Below the pieces are notes generated by a model, which searched no databases, was not told where the DNA came from, and saw only the letters and a list, made by a program, of their open reading frames with translations. The position numbers and the translations under genes were made by a program. This document shows, in pieces, positions 16,482 to 24,454 of a stretch of DNA of 39,946 bases. Source of the DNA: a bacterium (lineage in GTDB: Bacteria > Patescibacteriota > Minisyncoccia > Moranbacterales > UBA9337); contig JAGGSH010000036.1 of the NCBI GenBank assembly GCA_021159185.1, forward strand, positions 1 through 39,946. The letters run 5' to 3'. How positions within the stretch are numbered: the first letter of the stretch is position 1; each line of letters starts with the position of its first letter.

Positions 16482-18392
16482 TTAACGAGCTTTATAACTT
16501 ACATCAACCTTATCCGCTTTAATTATTCTTACGAAATTACTCGGTCTTCCCAGTATTTCCAATTGCCATTCAAAATCATCCGTTTGGTATAATCTGTCAA
16601 ATCTTAACAGATGGGAATAGTTGCTTCTGATTCTTGTTGCGATAAAGCCCGTGGTTTTAGCTTGTCTCCCCGCAGATATAACATAATAATCAAAATTAAT
16701 CTTTTCCAGTTTTTTAAAATCAAGATTTGCGTAGCATTTTCCGCCAAAAAAACCGCACACTCCTATTTTATCAGACCAAATAGTTAATTCTTTTGAGTTA
16801 GGCAGCGAGTTAAGATACCGGGCGGTTTCGTACGCGCCGGCGCCCATGTCTTTTTGGTCTATGTGGTACTTTTTGGGCAATAGAGGCGAGCTGTAGCTCA
16901 TATAAAAAGGAGTTGAAAAATAAAGCGCGCCGGAAAGGAGAATTGCCAATGAGAAAGTAATGACATATTTACTCAAAGCGAATTTATTTAAGCAATTCGC
17001 GATTTCTTTTATGGCCATAGCTCCCAAAATAAACACCAGTGGATAAAGCATCATCTGATAACGAATTGTGCTGGCTACTTGGCCAAAAGTAGAGGCTGAA
17101 TAATAAAGCAGTATAAAAATAATAATATAAAGAGCGACACTTCTTTGAGTGTCAGAAAGCCGGGATTTTTTGAATACGCTTTTTACGCTTAAATAAATTG
17201 TCGGAAGCAAAACCAAAGGAGAAATTCCGAAAAGCAGGGGGTAAAAATCAGCCAGCATTATTTTTATCTGGCTGTAATTTGAATGGGCTGATTTCGGGGA
17301 AGCTAATATTTTTCTGAAGTCAAATAAAAACAAATCAAAATAAGTATTAATGAAAATAATAATAGCTAAGCCTGAAAAAATAAGGAAAATGAATTTGGCA
17401 AACAGTTCCTTTTTTTTCGTTTTTGCCAAATAAATTGAGATTGTTATGGTTATGCCTGTGGCGAGAATGAAAATAAAACAAGGCCATAAAAAACGGAGAA
17501 AGAAAGGCGCGCCGGCCCAAAAATAAAGCAGAACTTTATTAAGCGTCGCCCATATTGACTCAAACGCTTGGGAAAATAAAGTTCCTTTTAAAAGCCGACT
17601 GGGCTTAACCCAAACAGCCGGATAGAGAGTGGCAAAAGTAAGGAGAGATGTGGCAGCTAAAATTAAAAAAGAGTAAAAAGACTTTTTAAAATAGCGTGTG
17701 GCAGTTTCTTTAAAGTATTTTTTGTAATTAATTATATATTCCAAGAAAATTATTCCGAAGAAAAAAATGTAAAGAATATTGGCGGTATATTTGGTGAGGA
17801 GTGACAACCCTAAGAAAAAACCAGACAGATAAAGATATTTTCTGCCGGTATTTTTTATGTAAATCAAGTAAGTGATTATTGACAGCGTGGAAAAAATCCA
17901 AAGAAAAGAATCCGGGTTAATTATTTTATTCATTCCAACAAGGATGGGAGATAATCCGATAAAAGCTGTTGAGATTAAAGATATAGATTCTCCCAGCAGT
18001 TTTCTTAAGAAAAAATAAAAAAGTGGAATCATAAGAACGGTGAAAATAAGTATCGGCAAGCGAAAAGCGAAATACAAAGATTCCATTTTTTCAGGAGAAT
18101 CTTCTTTATATTCGGCGGGATTATTTATTTTCAAGAGACCGATCCCTGAAACAGCCATCAAGGTTACTCCGGGCTTATCGCTTCTTCTCGTTCCGTTCCA
18201 ATCTTTCTCAGTGATATTTTGCCAAAACTTTGGAATTCTGTTGTATAGCCAAAGCGGTTCGTCCACAAAAGCGGCTTTTTGTATATTATAAATTCCAAAA
18301 GCGAAGTTCAAAGCCATTACAAAAATGACTAGCGTTAAAGCCAGTCTGTTTTTGCTCGTGAGAGATTTTTTAAAATGAGACAAATCTGTCAT
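16482..18392 (-). CDS. GT39/PMT-type (GT-C) polytopic glycosyltransferase
   Basis: The 636 aa have the PMT_2 plan. An N-terminal helix is followed by the first loop AAFVDEPLWLYNRIPKFW, whose Asp44-Glu45 is the probable catalytic acid pair. RRSDKPGVTLMAVSGIG is a typical loop of bacterial ArnT-like proteins, and roughly a dozen helices follow. The soluble C-terminus (about 515-636) has KELTIWSDKIGVCGFFGGKCYANLDF. A GACACT-N6-AGTGTC palindrome (17136-17153) is read in frame as SDTQRSV in a loop between helices. It is the last gene of the rtcB-to-GT-C reverse operon. Acceptor unknown. Confidence 0.85.
   Translation of the reverse strand: MTDLSHFKKSLTSKNRLALTLVIFVMALNFAFGIYNIQKAAFVDEPLWLYNRIPKFWQNITEKDWNGTRRSDKPGVTLMAVSGIGLLKINNPAEYKEDSPEKMESLYFAFRLPILIFTVLMIPLFYFFLRKLLGESISLISTAFIGLSPILVGMNKIINPDSFLWIFSTLSIITYLIYIKNTGRKYLYLSGFFLGLSLLTKYTANILYIFFFGIIFLEYIINYKKYFKETATRYFKKSFYSFLILAATSLLTFATLYPAVWVKPSRLLKGTLFSQAFESIWATLNKVLLYFWAGAPFFLRFLWPCFIFILATGITITISIYLAKTKKKELFAKFIFLIFSGLAIIIFINTYFDLFLFDFRKILASPKSAHSNYSQIKIMLADFYPLLFGISPLVLLPTIYLSVKSVFKKSRLSDTQRSVALYIIIFILLYYSASTFGQVASTIRYQMMLYPLVFILGAMAIKEIANCLNKFALSKYVITFSLAILLSGALYFSTPFYMSYSSPLLPKKYHIDQKDMGAGAYETARYLNSLPNSKELTIWSDKIGVCGFFGGKCYANLDFKKLEKINFDYYVISAGRQAKTTGFIATRIRSNYSHLLRFDRLYQTDDFEWQLEILGRPSNFVRIIKADKVDVSYKAR
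17136..17153 (-). repeat. In-frame GACACT-N6-AGTGTC palindrome
   Basis: The 6-bp arms flank TCTTTG. It lies in a predicted loop of the GT-C protein and encodes SDTQRSV. No second copy was found in the window, so membership of a repeat family is a guess from its form. Confidence 0.4.
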
Positions 18393-18405
18393 TCAGCAGG
18401 TTTGC

Positions 18406-19434
18406 TTAGTTGCTTATTTTTCTCAAATTAAAACCGGCATCGTTCCACTCAAAAATAGCCCAAGTGCCATTGGCGCTTAAGAAATCATCAATGATGTAAT
18501 AAGCAACATTATTAATAGTTGTTTGATGCCAAAGGTGAGCTTCTCCGGAAATGGAAACAATATCTTTTTCGGAATTATAAAGTATTTTATCAAGTTTGGC
18601 TCTATTCCTAATGTTATATTTCTTGCCCTTATGCGGTTTCTGAAAATAAAAAAGCGGATGATCACTAAATAAAATGATTTTGTTCAGTGGGGTATTTTCT
18701 AAATCGTTTTTTAACCATTTCAATTGTTTGTTATTTAAATTTCCCCTGTCCCAGTTTTTAGCGGTTCTGGTTTTATTAATCTTATGTTTCCTTTTCTGAT
18801 ATAGCTTTTTATATCTTTTTTTTCGCTTGCTTAGTTTTTTTTCGGTAATATTCTTTTGCTGTAAATATTCGCCAAGCTCTTCGTCATTTCTTAATAAGCT
18901 TTTATATTTTTCATATTTTCTTTTATATTTTTTGCATTTCGCGTCCTTATCGCATTTTCTATATATTTTTCCACCTCCTGTTATGGTATCTAAAATAACG
19001 ATATGAACATTCTTAACATCAAAAGAATGATAAGTTTTTAAAGTCCCGGTTTTCTTTTTCCAATAGCTGAAACTTTTTCTATTATTAATATCATGGTCAC
19101 TAAGAACATGATACAGCGGAGAGGTTGTATTTAACTTTTCCACAACCCATTTCAAATCATCTTTAGCGGTATGAGAGCACTTATTTACTCGGTGACTTAT
19201 ATTATCTCCCAAATCAACATTAAAATCTGTCGCCTCAAGATTAACACTCGAATTGAATTTATTGATAAGCTCTGCTGTTATGGAGTTATTTTTTTTAGCG
19301 CTGCACTTATGTATGTCGGTTATAACTCCTATTTTTACGCTTTCGCTTGCCTCGGCAATACCGCATTTCATTATACAAAAAAACAACGCAAAACATATAA
19401 CCGGAAATAATTTATTTGCGAAGTCTTTCCTCAT
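18406..19434 (-). CDS. Exported calcineurin-like metallophosphoesterase with atypical metal motifs
   Basis: The 342 aa start with a signal peptide (LFPVICFALFFCIMKCGIAEA). The metallophosphoesterase motifs occur in order: VITDIHKC (Asp40, His42), VDLGDN (Asp77, Asn78), VLSDHD where most relatives have GNHD, LFSDHPLF (His) and SISGEAHLW where GHxH is usual. The replacement of GNH by SDH and GHxH by GEAH may change metal binding or specificity. A Lys-rich insert (about 160-225; CKKYKRKYEKYK, KRKKRYKKLYQKRKHK) recalls the Lys/Tyr-rich linker of the SpoIID-like protein. It sits between the beta-helix protein and the GT-C in one operon, so a surface-acting hydrolase is likely. The substrate is unknown. 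Confidence 0.82.
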   Translation of the reverse strand: MRKDFANKLFPVICFALFFCIMKCGIAEASESVKIGVITDIHKCSAKKNNSITAELINKFNSSVNLEATDFNVDLGDNISHRVNKCSHTAKDDLKWVVEKLNTTSPLYHVLSDHDINNRKSFSYWKKKTGTLKTYHSFDVKNVHIVILDTITGGGKIYRKCDKDAKCKKYKRKYEKYKSLLRNDEELGEYLQQKNITEKKLSKRKKRYKKLYQKRKHKINKTRTAKNWDRGNLNNKQLKWLKNDLENTPLNKIILFSDHPLFYFQKPHKGKKYNIRNRAKLDKILYNSEKDIVSISGEAHLWHQTTINNVAYYIIDDFLSANGTWAIFEWNDAGFNLRKISN

Positions 19435-19461
19435 AAATCATTTTTTGAAACTGATTTAAAC

Positions 19462-20409
19462 TTAGAACCTGCAAACGGCGTTGTGATTTCCCAGTTTGTT
19501 GTCATGATAAGTATTTCCGCTTAAAAATATTGAATCATTCCAATAATTTAAGCTGTAATGCCCTCCGCTGGGATTGCCGCAGTCAATGCCGTATTTGCCG
19601 CTTTTTGACAATTTATTCTTCTCTATTTTGATATCGCCAAGCATGCTGTTTTCTGAATAAAATTGTGCGCAAATAGCGCTGGCATCGTTATTTTTTATTT
19701 TGTTTTTTGAAATTTTTAAGTCGGCTTCTCCCACAATCACTTCAATTCCGCTTTCGCCATTGTCGTAAATTTCGTTATTTTTAATTTTCCCTTTTACATG
19801 AGATCGTATGTCAATTCCTTCCTCGTCATTATCGCAAACTTTATTATCAACCAGCTCTATTTTACCTTTTTTAATGTAAAAACCTTTTCCATCGCCTTTG
19901 TAAATTTTAGAATCTTTAACAGTCACTTTTTCAGAGTCGTTGCGGCTGGACTTCAAAATTTCAATCCCGATTTTTTTGAATTTTTTTATCTTGGAGTTTT
20001 TGATGCTGGCTTTGGCGTTTTCGTCCACTAAAATTCCTGTTTTACCCTTATAAACTCGTATATTTTTTAGGGCGGAATGATCTTTCATTTTTACCGCGTA
20101 TTTATTATTCTTGCCATTTATAATAGTTCTGTTTTTATCTTTTCCGTAAAGCTTTACATACTTTCCGACAGTTATTTGTTCCTTATACTCTCCGTTGGCA
20201 ATATAAACCTTTCGATAGTCTTTATCGTTTGTGAGAGCGGCGGTAATTCCTTCGGCGATAGTGTTGTACGGATGGTCGACGGACCCATTTTCAATTCCGG
20301 TTTCGTTGTCCTTGTCGACATAAACATCATAGCTTGCCGCGGAAGCCGATAATGTTCCCTGAATTCCAAATACTAGAACCAGTAGGCTTAATAATATTTT
20401 TTTCATCAT
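19462..20409 (-). CDS. Exported right-handed parallel beta-helix protein
   Basis: The 315 aa begin with a clear signal peptide (MMKKILLSLLVLVFGIQGTLSASAAS). VDKDNETGIENGSVDHPYNTIAEGI is the common entry to NosD/pectate-lyase-like PbH1 folds. About ten coils follow, with Asn- and Gly-rich turns such as KNSKIKKFKKIGIEI, NDEEGIDIRSHVKGKIKNNEIYDNGESGIEV and KISKNKIKNND. No catalytic set is evident, so it may bind glycans or cleave them. The start lies 1 nt after the flippase stop, indicating translational coupling in an envelope-glycan operon. Confidence 0.85.
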   Translation of the reverse strand: MMKKILLSLLVLVFGIQGTLSASAASYDVYVDKDNETGIENGSVDHPYNTIAEGITAALTNDKDYRKVYIANGEYKEQITVGKYVKLYGKDKNRTIINGKNNKYAVKMKDHSALKNIRVYKGKTGILVDENAKASIKNSKIKKFKKIGIEILKSSRNDSEKVTVKDSKIYKGDGKGFYIKKGKIELVDNKVCDNDEEGIDIRSHVKGKIKNNEIYDNGESGIEVIVGEADLKISKNKIKNNDASAICAQFYSENSMLGDIKIEKNKLSKSGKYGIDCGNPSGGHYSLNYWNDSIFLSGNTYHDNKLGNHNAVCRF

Positions 20410-20410
20410 T

Positions 20411-21967
20411 TTATTTTTTAGAGATTAATTTTTTAAAAATTCTAATATCTTCAGAATTAATTTCCCGCAGTATATAAAGAATTATAAAGTATATTGCCAA
20501 AAGAATCAATGCCCAAATTATGAAAATTAAATTTTCGGTTTTAGGAAAAAGAAAAGAAGTATAATACATTATAACAGAAGCTAATATAATTTTAAACAGG
20601 CTTTTAAAATCAATCAAAATTTTAAAATACTTTTTAATAAAATAAAGCATTATAACCATTATGGTCAGCGAGGATAGTGAAGTGGCAATAGCGGCGCCCG
20701 TAAGCGCGTAATTTTTTATTAAAAAATAATTGAGAAGAATATTTAACATCGCTCCGGAAAAAGCGATCCACATGGGGATTTTTACTTTTCCAGCGCCGTT
20801 CACCGCGAAGCTCATTATATAAAAAACGGTCAGAAATCCGACCCCGACGGTTAAAATAGACATAGGAAAAGCCGAAGCTGAATAAGGCGCGCCGTAAAAA
20901 AGTTTAATAATGGGAATGGAGAAAGCAGACATTAAAATTATTATCGGAGGCAGAAGCAGAAGCATTAGGCGAAGTGATTGGCTAACCGCTTTTTTGGTTT
21001 CTTTTAATTTATTTTGCGAAGTTGTTTTGGAAATGGTTGGCAGTAAAACGATAGCCAGCGCGTAGAAAAGATAATAGGGAACGCGGCCGACAGTCAAAGC
21101 GCCGTTGTAAATTCCCGTAAGATAATCGTTATGAAGCAAGCCTTTAACCATATACAAATCAATGGAAATCATAATTTCGTAAAAGAGCAAAAAGAGGGTA
21201 AGAGGCCAAGCGTAATTAATTAGCTTTTTATAGGAAAAACTTTTATTCTCTTCCCTTTTTAAGAGGAGAGCTGGAGAGGGATTCTTAGCTTGCGTATTTT
21301 GTGAGGTTTTTAAATAATTTGAATGTTTCGAATCCTCCTTAATCCATTTTTTCCAAATGGGGAGAATATGGAATTCATCAATTCCAAATGCTATCAAAAA
21401 CACCAAAAACGGGGCGACAATATAACCAGCGACCGCGCCCTCCACTTTGAAAAAGTAAGCCAGTCCGATGATGAAAATCACTTTAGCGGCGGAGCGGACG
21501 GTTTTTAAAACGGCTTGAATATTAAAGCGGTGGATTCCGGTGAAATAATAAAAATAAAAAGAAGCGGCGGCGAAAGCGGGAATTATTAAAGCGGAAATTC
21601 TGAACAGGGGAGTAAGGCTGGAATCGTCCAGCGCGCGGGAAATTAAAGGCGCCAGCGCGAAAAATATCAAAGTGACGGCGCTGATTAAAATTGATTGTAA
21701 AATTAAAGATTGCCGTTTGATAACTTTAATCATGTCCGGACGGGTTTCAAAGAATTCACTCAAATATTTACTCATAGCGGTGGGAATGCCGTTGCCGATT
21801 AAAATTATAATCATAGTAGTGAGCGTTACCACTAGCCCATAGCGTCCATAATCTGCCGGACCCAAAATCCGACCTACGCCGGAATGAACGATGTAGCCGG
21901 AAATGTTAAAAATAATTTCCGCTATAGTAAGCCAAAAAACCGATTTTACGATATGTTGCCTTGACAT
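20411..21967 (-). CDS. MOP-superfamily flippase (Wzx-like polysaccharide exporter)
   Basis: The 518 aa with about 14 hydrophobic helices resemble oligosaccharide flippases. The N-terminal amphipathic start KSVFWLTIAEIIFNISGYIVHSGVGRILGPADYGRYGLVVTLTTM is characteristic. It would move undecaprenyl-linked oligosaccharides to the outer leaflet. A central cytoplasmic loop (about 230-250) contains NPSPALLLKREENKS, encoded by a dispersed repeat (21247-21281), read in frame. The gene overlaps the end of the dTMP-kinase-like gene by 22 nt and precedes the beta-helix gene by 1 nt. Confidence 0.92.
   Translation of the reverse strand: MSRQHIVKSVFWLTIAEIIFNISGYIVHSGVGRILGPADYGRYGLVVTLTTMIIILIGNGIPTAMSKYLSEFFETRPDMIKVIKRQSLILQSILISAVTLIFFALAPLISRALDDSSLTPLFRISALIIPAFAAASFYFYYFTGIHRFNIQAVLKTVRSAAKVIFIIGLAYFFKVEGAVAGYIVAPFLVFLIAFGIDEFHILPIWKKWIKEDSKHSNYLKTSQNTQAKNPSPALLLKREENKSFSYKKLINYAWPLTLFLLFYEIMISIDLYMVKGLLHNDYLTGIYNGALTVGRVPYYLFYALAIVLLPTISKTTSQNKLKETKKAVSQSLRLMLLLLPPIIILMSAFSIPIIKLFYGAPYSASAFPMSILTVGVGFLTVFYIMSFAVNGAGKVKIPMWIAFSGAMLNILLNYFLIKNYALTGAAIATSLSSLTIMVIMLYFIKKYFKILIDFKSLFKIILASVIMYYTSFLFPKTENLIFIIWALILLAIYFIILYILREINSEDIRIFKKLISKK
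21247..21281 (-). repeat. In-frame CTTTTTAAGAGGAGAG-type repeat in the flippase gene
   Basis: TCTCTTCCCTTTTTAAGAGG followed by AGAGCTGGAGAGGGA. It has the form of repeats commonly seen between bacterial genes and is read in frame as NPSPALLLKREE in a loop. The similar CCCTTTTTAAAAAAGGGG element is in frame at 24920-24952. Confidence 0.6.
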
Positions 21968-22641
21968 AGATTTTTTATTTCATCAAAAATTTCTTTTTTA
22001 CTTCTATTGCCGTTGATAATTTTTGCTTGCGGGAAATTTTCAAAATACTGGTCGTATAATTTTTTCTTGTCTTTAAGATATTCCAACCCTTGGTCGGGAA
22101 CGCGATCGCGGTTCATTATATTTTGGGGAGAAGTTTGGAGATAAATGGATGTAAAATTTACAATTTTCAATTTACAATTTTCAATCAATTTACAATTTAC
22201 AATTTTCAAATTCTTACTTTCTAAATAAGTTATGTTTATGATTGTGTCGTAAAAGAAGCGGTCGGATAAAATATGGTCGCATCCTTGTTTTTCTAATTTT
22301 TTTATTAGTCTCTTAAATCGCCAGATGTCTATAAACAGGGCGATCTTGCGAAGCTGGATTTGCAGCCAGTTGGCGCGGGTGACGGATTTAGAACCTATAT
22401 CATTCCCGTCCGCCAATTCGGCGGATAAATTCCGGCGGGAATCTAGATTCCGGATATTTTTTCTTTCACTGTGTTTCAGAAAAAATTCCGGAATGACATT
22501 AACAATGTTGCCGACAGAAAAGTCCACCGCGTGGAAATAAAAAACTCGCTTTCCCCGCGATTCTAAATATTTTTTTAGCAGTTTAATTTGGGTTGATTTT
22601 CCGGAACCATCCAGCCCCGATATTGTAATCACTTTTAGCAT
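21946..22641 (-). CDS. Thymidylate-kinase-like P-loop protein carrying two repeat-derived insertions
   Basis: The 231 aa open with ITISGLDGSGKSTQIKLLKKYLESRGK, a dTMP-kinase-type P-loop (GLDGSGKST, 9-17). SDRFFYDTIINITYL (126-140) matches the DR-box region and RDRVPDQGLEYLKDKKKLYDQYF the LID region. Phosphorylation of dTMP or a related nucleotide is the family role, though solo copies in glycan loci may have diverged. Two insertions are obvious. Residues about 49-82 are translated from a complete dispersed palindromic element (22400-22498). LKIVNCKLIENCKLKIVN (145-162) comes from TTTACAATTTTCAA repeats. The frame is intact through both. It lies 19 nt after rtcB. Confidence 0.85.
   Translation of the reverse strand: MLKVITISGLDGSGKSTQIKLLKKYLESRGKRVFYFHAVDFSVGNIVNVIPEFFLKHSERKNIRNLDSRRNLSAELADGNDIGSKSVTRANWLQIQLRKIALFIDIWRFKRLIKKLEKQGCDHILSDRFFYDTIINITYLESKNLKIVNCKLIENCKLKIVNFTSIYLQTSPQNIMNRDRVPDQGLEYLKDKKKLYDQYFENFPQAKIINGNRSKKEIFDEIKNLCQGNIS
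22141..22212 (-). repeat. In-frame TTTACAATTTTCAA tandem repeat
   Basis: Alternating CAATTTACAA and TTTTCAA units, read as KIVNCKLIENCKLKIVN in the dTMP-kinase-like protein. A near-identical array at 27753-27812 is read in frame in an unrelated membrane protein. Confidence 0.85.
22400..22498 (-). repeat. Complete palindromic repeat element inserted in frame in the dTMP-kinase-like gene
   Basis: The element runs about 99 bp, a multiple of three, from TCATTCCCG to CCGGAATGA with inverted ends. It includes TCCGCC-AATTC-GGCGGA and TAGATTCCGGATA. Read in minus orientation, its ends and middle match the intergenic element at 37694-37767 (GTCATTCCGGAATTTTTTCT, then GAAAGAAAAAATATCCGGAA). It is translated as VIPEFFLKHSERKNIRNLDS and onward. 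Confidence 0.88.
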
Positions 22642-22660
22642 AATACTTGATACATGCTAC

Positions 22661-24157
22661 TTAATACATGAGTGCTGCCACCGGTTGCATTTTTGCTACG
22701 GCGTTAATGATTTTATTTTCTTCCATCCCCGCGATGACTTCTTCTACATCCTTGTAATAAGAACTGTCCTGCAGAATTACCCCTTTAGATTTGGCGTTGT
22801 AAAGCCGAACATTATTTTGCCGCATTTTTTTTAAAAGATCTCCTTTGTCTTTAGGCGCGTTTTCCTGTGTTTCCTTTTTTCTTCCCGTGCCGTGGCTGGC
22901 GGAAAAAAATGAAGAGTCGTTTTCATCTGTGCCCGTTCCTAAATAAGCCGGCGTGCTCATGGAAGACGGAATGAAAACCGGCTCTCCCGTTTGTGAAAAT
23001 AGAGAATGGTCTTTCATTCTTCGCGGCCCGTTGGCTCTGGTAGTTCCGTTGCGGTGCACCCAAATATCTTTATCGAAATGATTTTCTTTATTAACAAAAA
23101 CATGGGGCATATCGTAAAGCAAGTCTAAACTTGCTTGTTTTCCCAAAGTTTTTTCCAAAGCCTGATCCAAATGGTGATTTAAGATCAGGCGATTGGCAAA
23201 TCCAAAATTGGCCGCCGCTTGATGGGCGCGAATAAACATTTTTCCTTCCAAGCTATCTTCGTCGTAAGCGAAAAATTCTTTTTTGTTTTGGAATTCTTTT
23301 ATTTTTTTTGCCAGGCGCTGATAAACTTTTTTCATCTGGCTGTCAAAAAAAGCCGTTCCGATTTTGAGCATTACTTTCTGGCTGAAATGCTCTTTAATTT
23401 TGGGAGTGTACATATAGGAGGCGTATTGCCCGAGCAGTCCCGATCCGGTATGCATTAAAAATACATATTGCCCAATTTTTAATCCGAATTTTTGGGCGAT
23501 ATCTTTATTTTTAATCTCCGTGATTTTCATCAAGTCCAAGAAATGGTTTCCCGCCGCTCCCAAAATTCCCAAGCGGTATTTTCCCACATGAAAGAAAAAT
23601 TTAGGAATAACATCCAAAATGTCGCGGTTGGTTATATCTTTTTCCGCCACCATATTTCCGCCGGAAAAAGTATTTTCTATTTCATTTTTAGTTCTGGTTT
23701 TAAAGCGTTTTTGGAGTGGGGCGATTCCCGAACGGGCGATATCCAAAGCCAGCCCGTAGGAAATTTTAGTTCCAATGTATTTTTTAGTGGGGATGACTTT
23801 AACCAATTCTTTAAATAATTTGTCAATTTTTTTGGCATCCAATGTTTTTTTGTCCAAATTTGTTTTTATTAAACGCATTCCGCAGTTGGGAGCGGTATCG
23901 TTTATTTGGGGAAAAAGAAAGTTCTCGCTGGCGACCACCGTTCCGGTGGGGTTTTTGCGTCCCGGTTTGGGATGAACATCGCTCATAGCGGCGATATGGC
24001 TAAAAAGCCTTTTATCTTTAGCCAAATTTTCCAGTTGGCTGAAAGCGGCTTCGTTAGGCAATAAATCGTCGGAAGTATGAAAAATCACCGGCACTCGCAT
24101 TGCGTCGGTTTTGAATTGTTTTAAATGAGGCGTGATGTTTGACAAATTTTTCATCAT
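22661..24157 (-). CDS. rtcB: RtcB-family RNA ligase (divergent)
   Basis: RtcB joins RNA ends with 2',3'-cyclic phosphate or 3'-phosphate to 5'-OH, using GTP and Mn2+, in tRNA splicing or RNA repair. The 498 aa show the expected order: MSDVHPKPGRKNPTGTVVA (58-76, Asp60 and His62), APNCGMRLI (Cys92), GAAGNHFLDL, HTGSGLLGQY and the guanylylated-His segment FFSASHGTGRK. The metal-ligand and active-site His residues appear present, although several motifs differ from the classical ones (GNHF without the usual Gly run, HTGSGL for HSGSRG). It heads a reverse operon of glycan genes 19 nt before the dTMP-kinase-like gene. Alternate starts Met1 and Met2 are adjacent. Confidence 0.9.
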   Translation of the reverse strand: MMKNLSNITPHLKQFKTDAMRVPVIFHTSDDLLPNEAAFSQLENLAKDKRLFSHIAAMSDVHPKPGRKNPTGTVVASENFLFPQINDTAPNCGMRLIKTNLDKKTLDAKKIDKLFKELVKVIPTKKYIGTKISYGLALDIARSGIAPLQKRFKTRTKNEIENTFSGGNMVAEKDITNRDILDVIPKFFFHVGKYRLGILGAAGNHFLDLMKITEIKNKDIAQKFGLKIGQYVFLMHTGSGLLGQYASYMYTPKIKEHFSQKVMLKIGTAFFDSQMKKVYQRLAKKIKEFQNKKEFFAYDEDSLEGKMFIRAHQAAANFGFANRLILNHHLDQALEKTLGKQASLDLLYDMPHVFVNKENHFDKDIWVHRNGTTRANGPRRMKDHSLFSQTGEPVFIPSSMSTPAYLGTGTDENDSSFFSASHGTGRKKETQENAPKDKGDLLKKMRQNNVRLYNAKSKGVILQDSSYYKDVEEVIAGMEENKIINAVAKMQPVAALMY

Positions 24158-24167
24158 ATGTTATGGT
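24139..24167 (+). promoter_or_regulatory. Putative promoter for the 68-aa gene
   Basis: TTGACA (24139-24144), a 17-nt spacer and TATGGT (24162-24167) lie over the rtcB start region on the opposite strand. They precede the AGGAGG and ATG of the small gene by a suitable distance. Confidence 0.4.
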
Positions 24168-24216
24168 TGTATGTTGGTTAAGTTCGTTAAAAAAAGGAAG
24201 GGAAAGGAGGAAAGAC

Positions 24217-24423
24217 ATGAAAGCCACTTGGAAAAATCCCAATTCCCTTCTAGAAAGGGAGCTGGGGTGCGGACCTTTTGAAATATTGAGAAAGGGACCA
24301 GGTGACCGCGTAGTCATCAGGTACAAAGTCCCGTTTAAAAAAAGAAGAAGAGCGGAAAGATCAGTTGGCACGGCGCTGGTGCCATGCCGGCTGTTAAAAA
24401 ATATAAGCGGAAGAAAGAAATAA
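24217..24423 (+). CDS. 68-aa basic protein with a strong Shine-Dalgarno sequence, unknown function
   Basis: The track starts at 24139, but AGGAGG (24205-24210), spaced six nt from the ATG at 24217, fixes a better start. This is one of the very few perfect ribosome-binding sites in the window. The product, MKATWKNPNSLLERELGCGP and onward, ends in a very basic half (PFKKRRRAERS, LLKNISGRKK). The central RKGPGDRVVIRYKVPF is suggestive of a small beta-barrel or RNA-binding fold, but I recognise no family. It is divergent from rtcB and followed directly by a hairpin terminator, so it is a self-contained transcription unit. Confidence 0.7.
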   Translation: MKATWKNPNSLLERELGCGPFEILRKGPGDRVVIRYKVPFKKRRRAERSVGTALVPCRLLKNISGRKK

Positions 24424-24454
24424 AGAGTGAATCTAAACAGATTTGCTCTTTTTA
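24422..24454. terminator. Bidirectional intrinsic terminator
   Basis: AAAGAGTGAATCT-AAAC-AGATTTGCTCTTT forms a 13-bp stem with two G-U pairs, followed on the plus strand by TTTA. It starts within the TAA of the small gene and abuts the convergent GT4 stop. Confidence 0.8.

Noticed and set aside
24139-24216. N-terminal extension MTNFSSYVMVVCWL of the 68-aa gene as given by the track
   Set aside because: It overlaps the rtcB start and lacks a ribosome-binding site, while AGGAGG precisely precedes the internal ATG at 24217.
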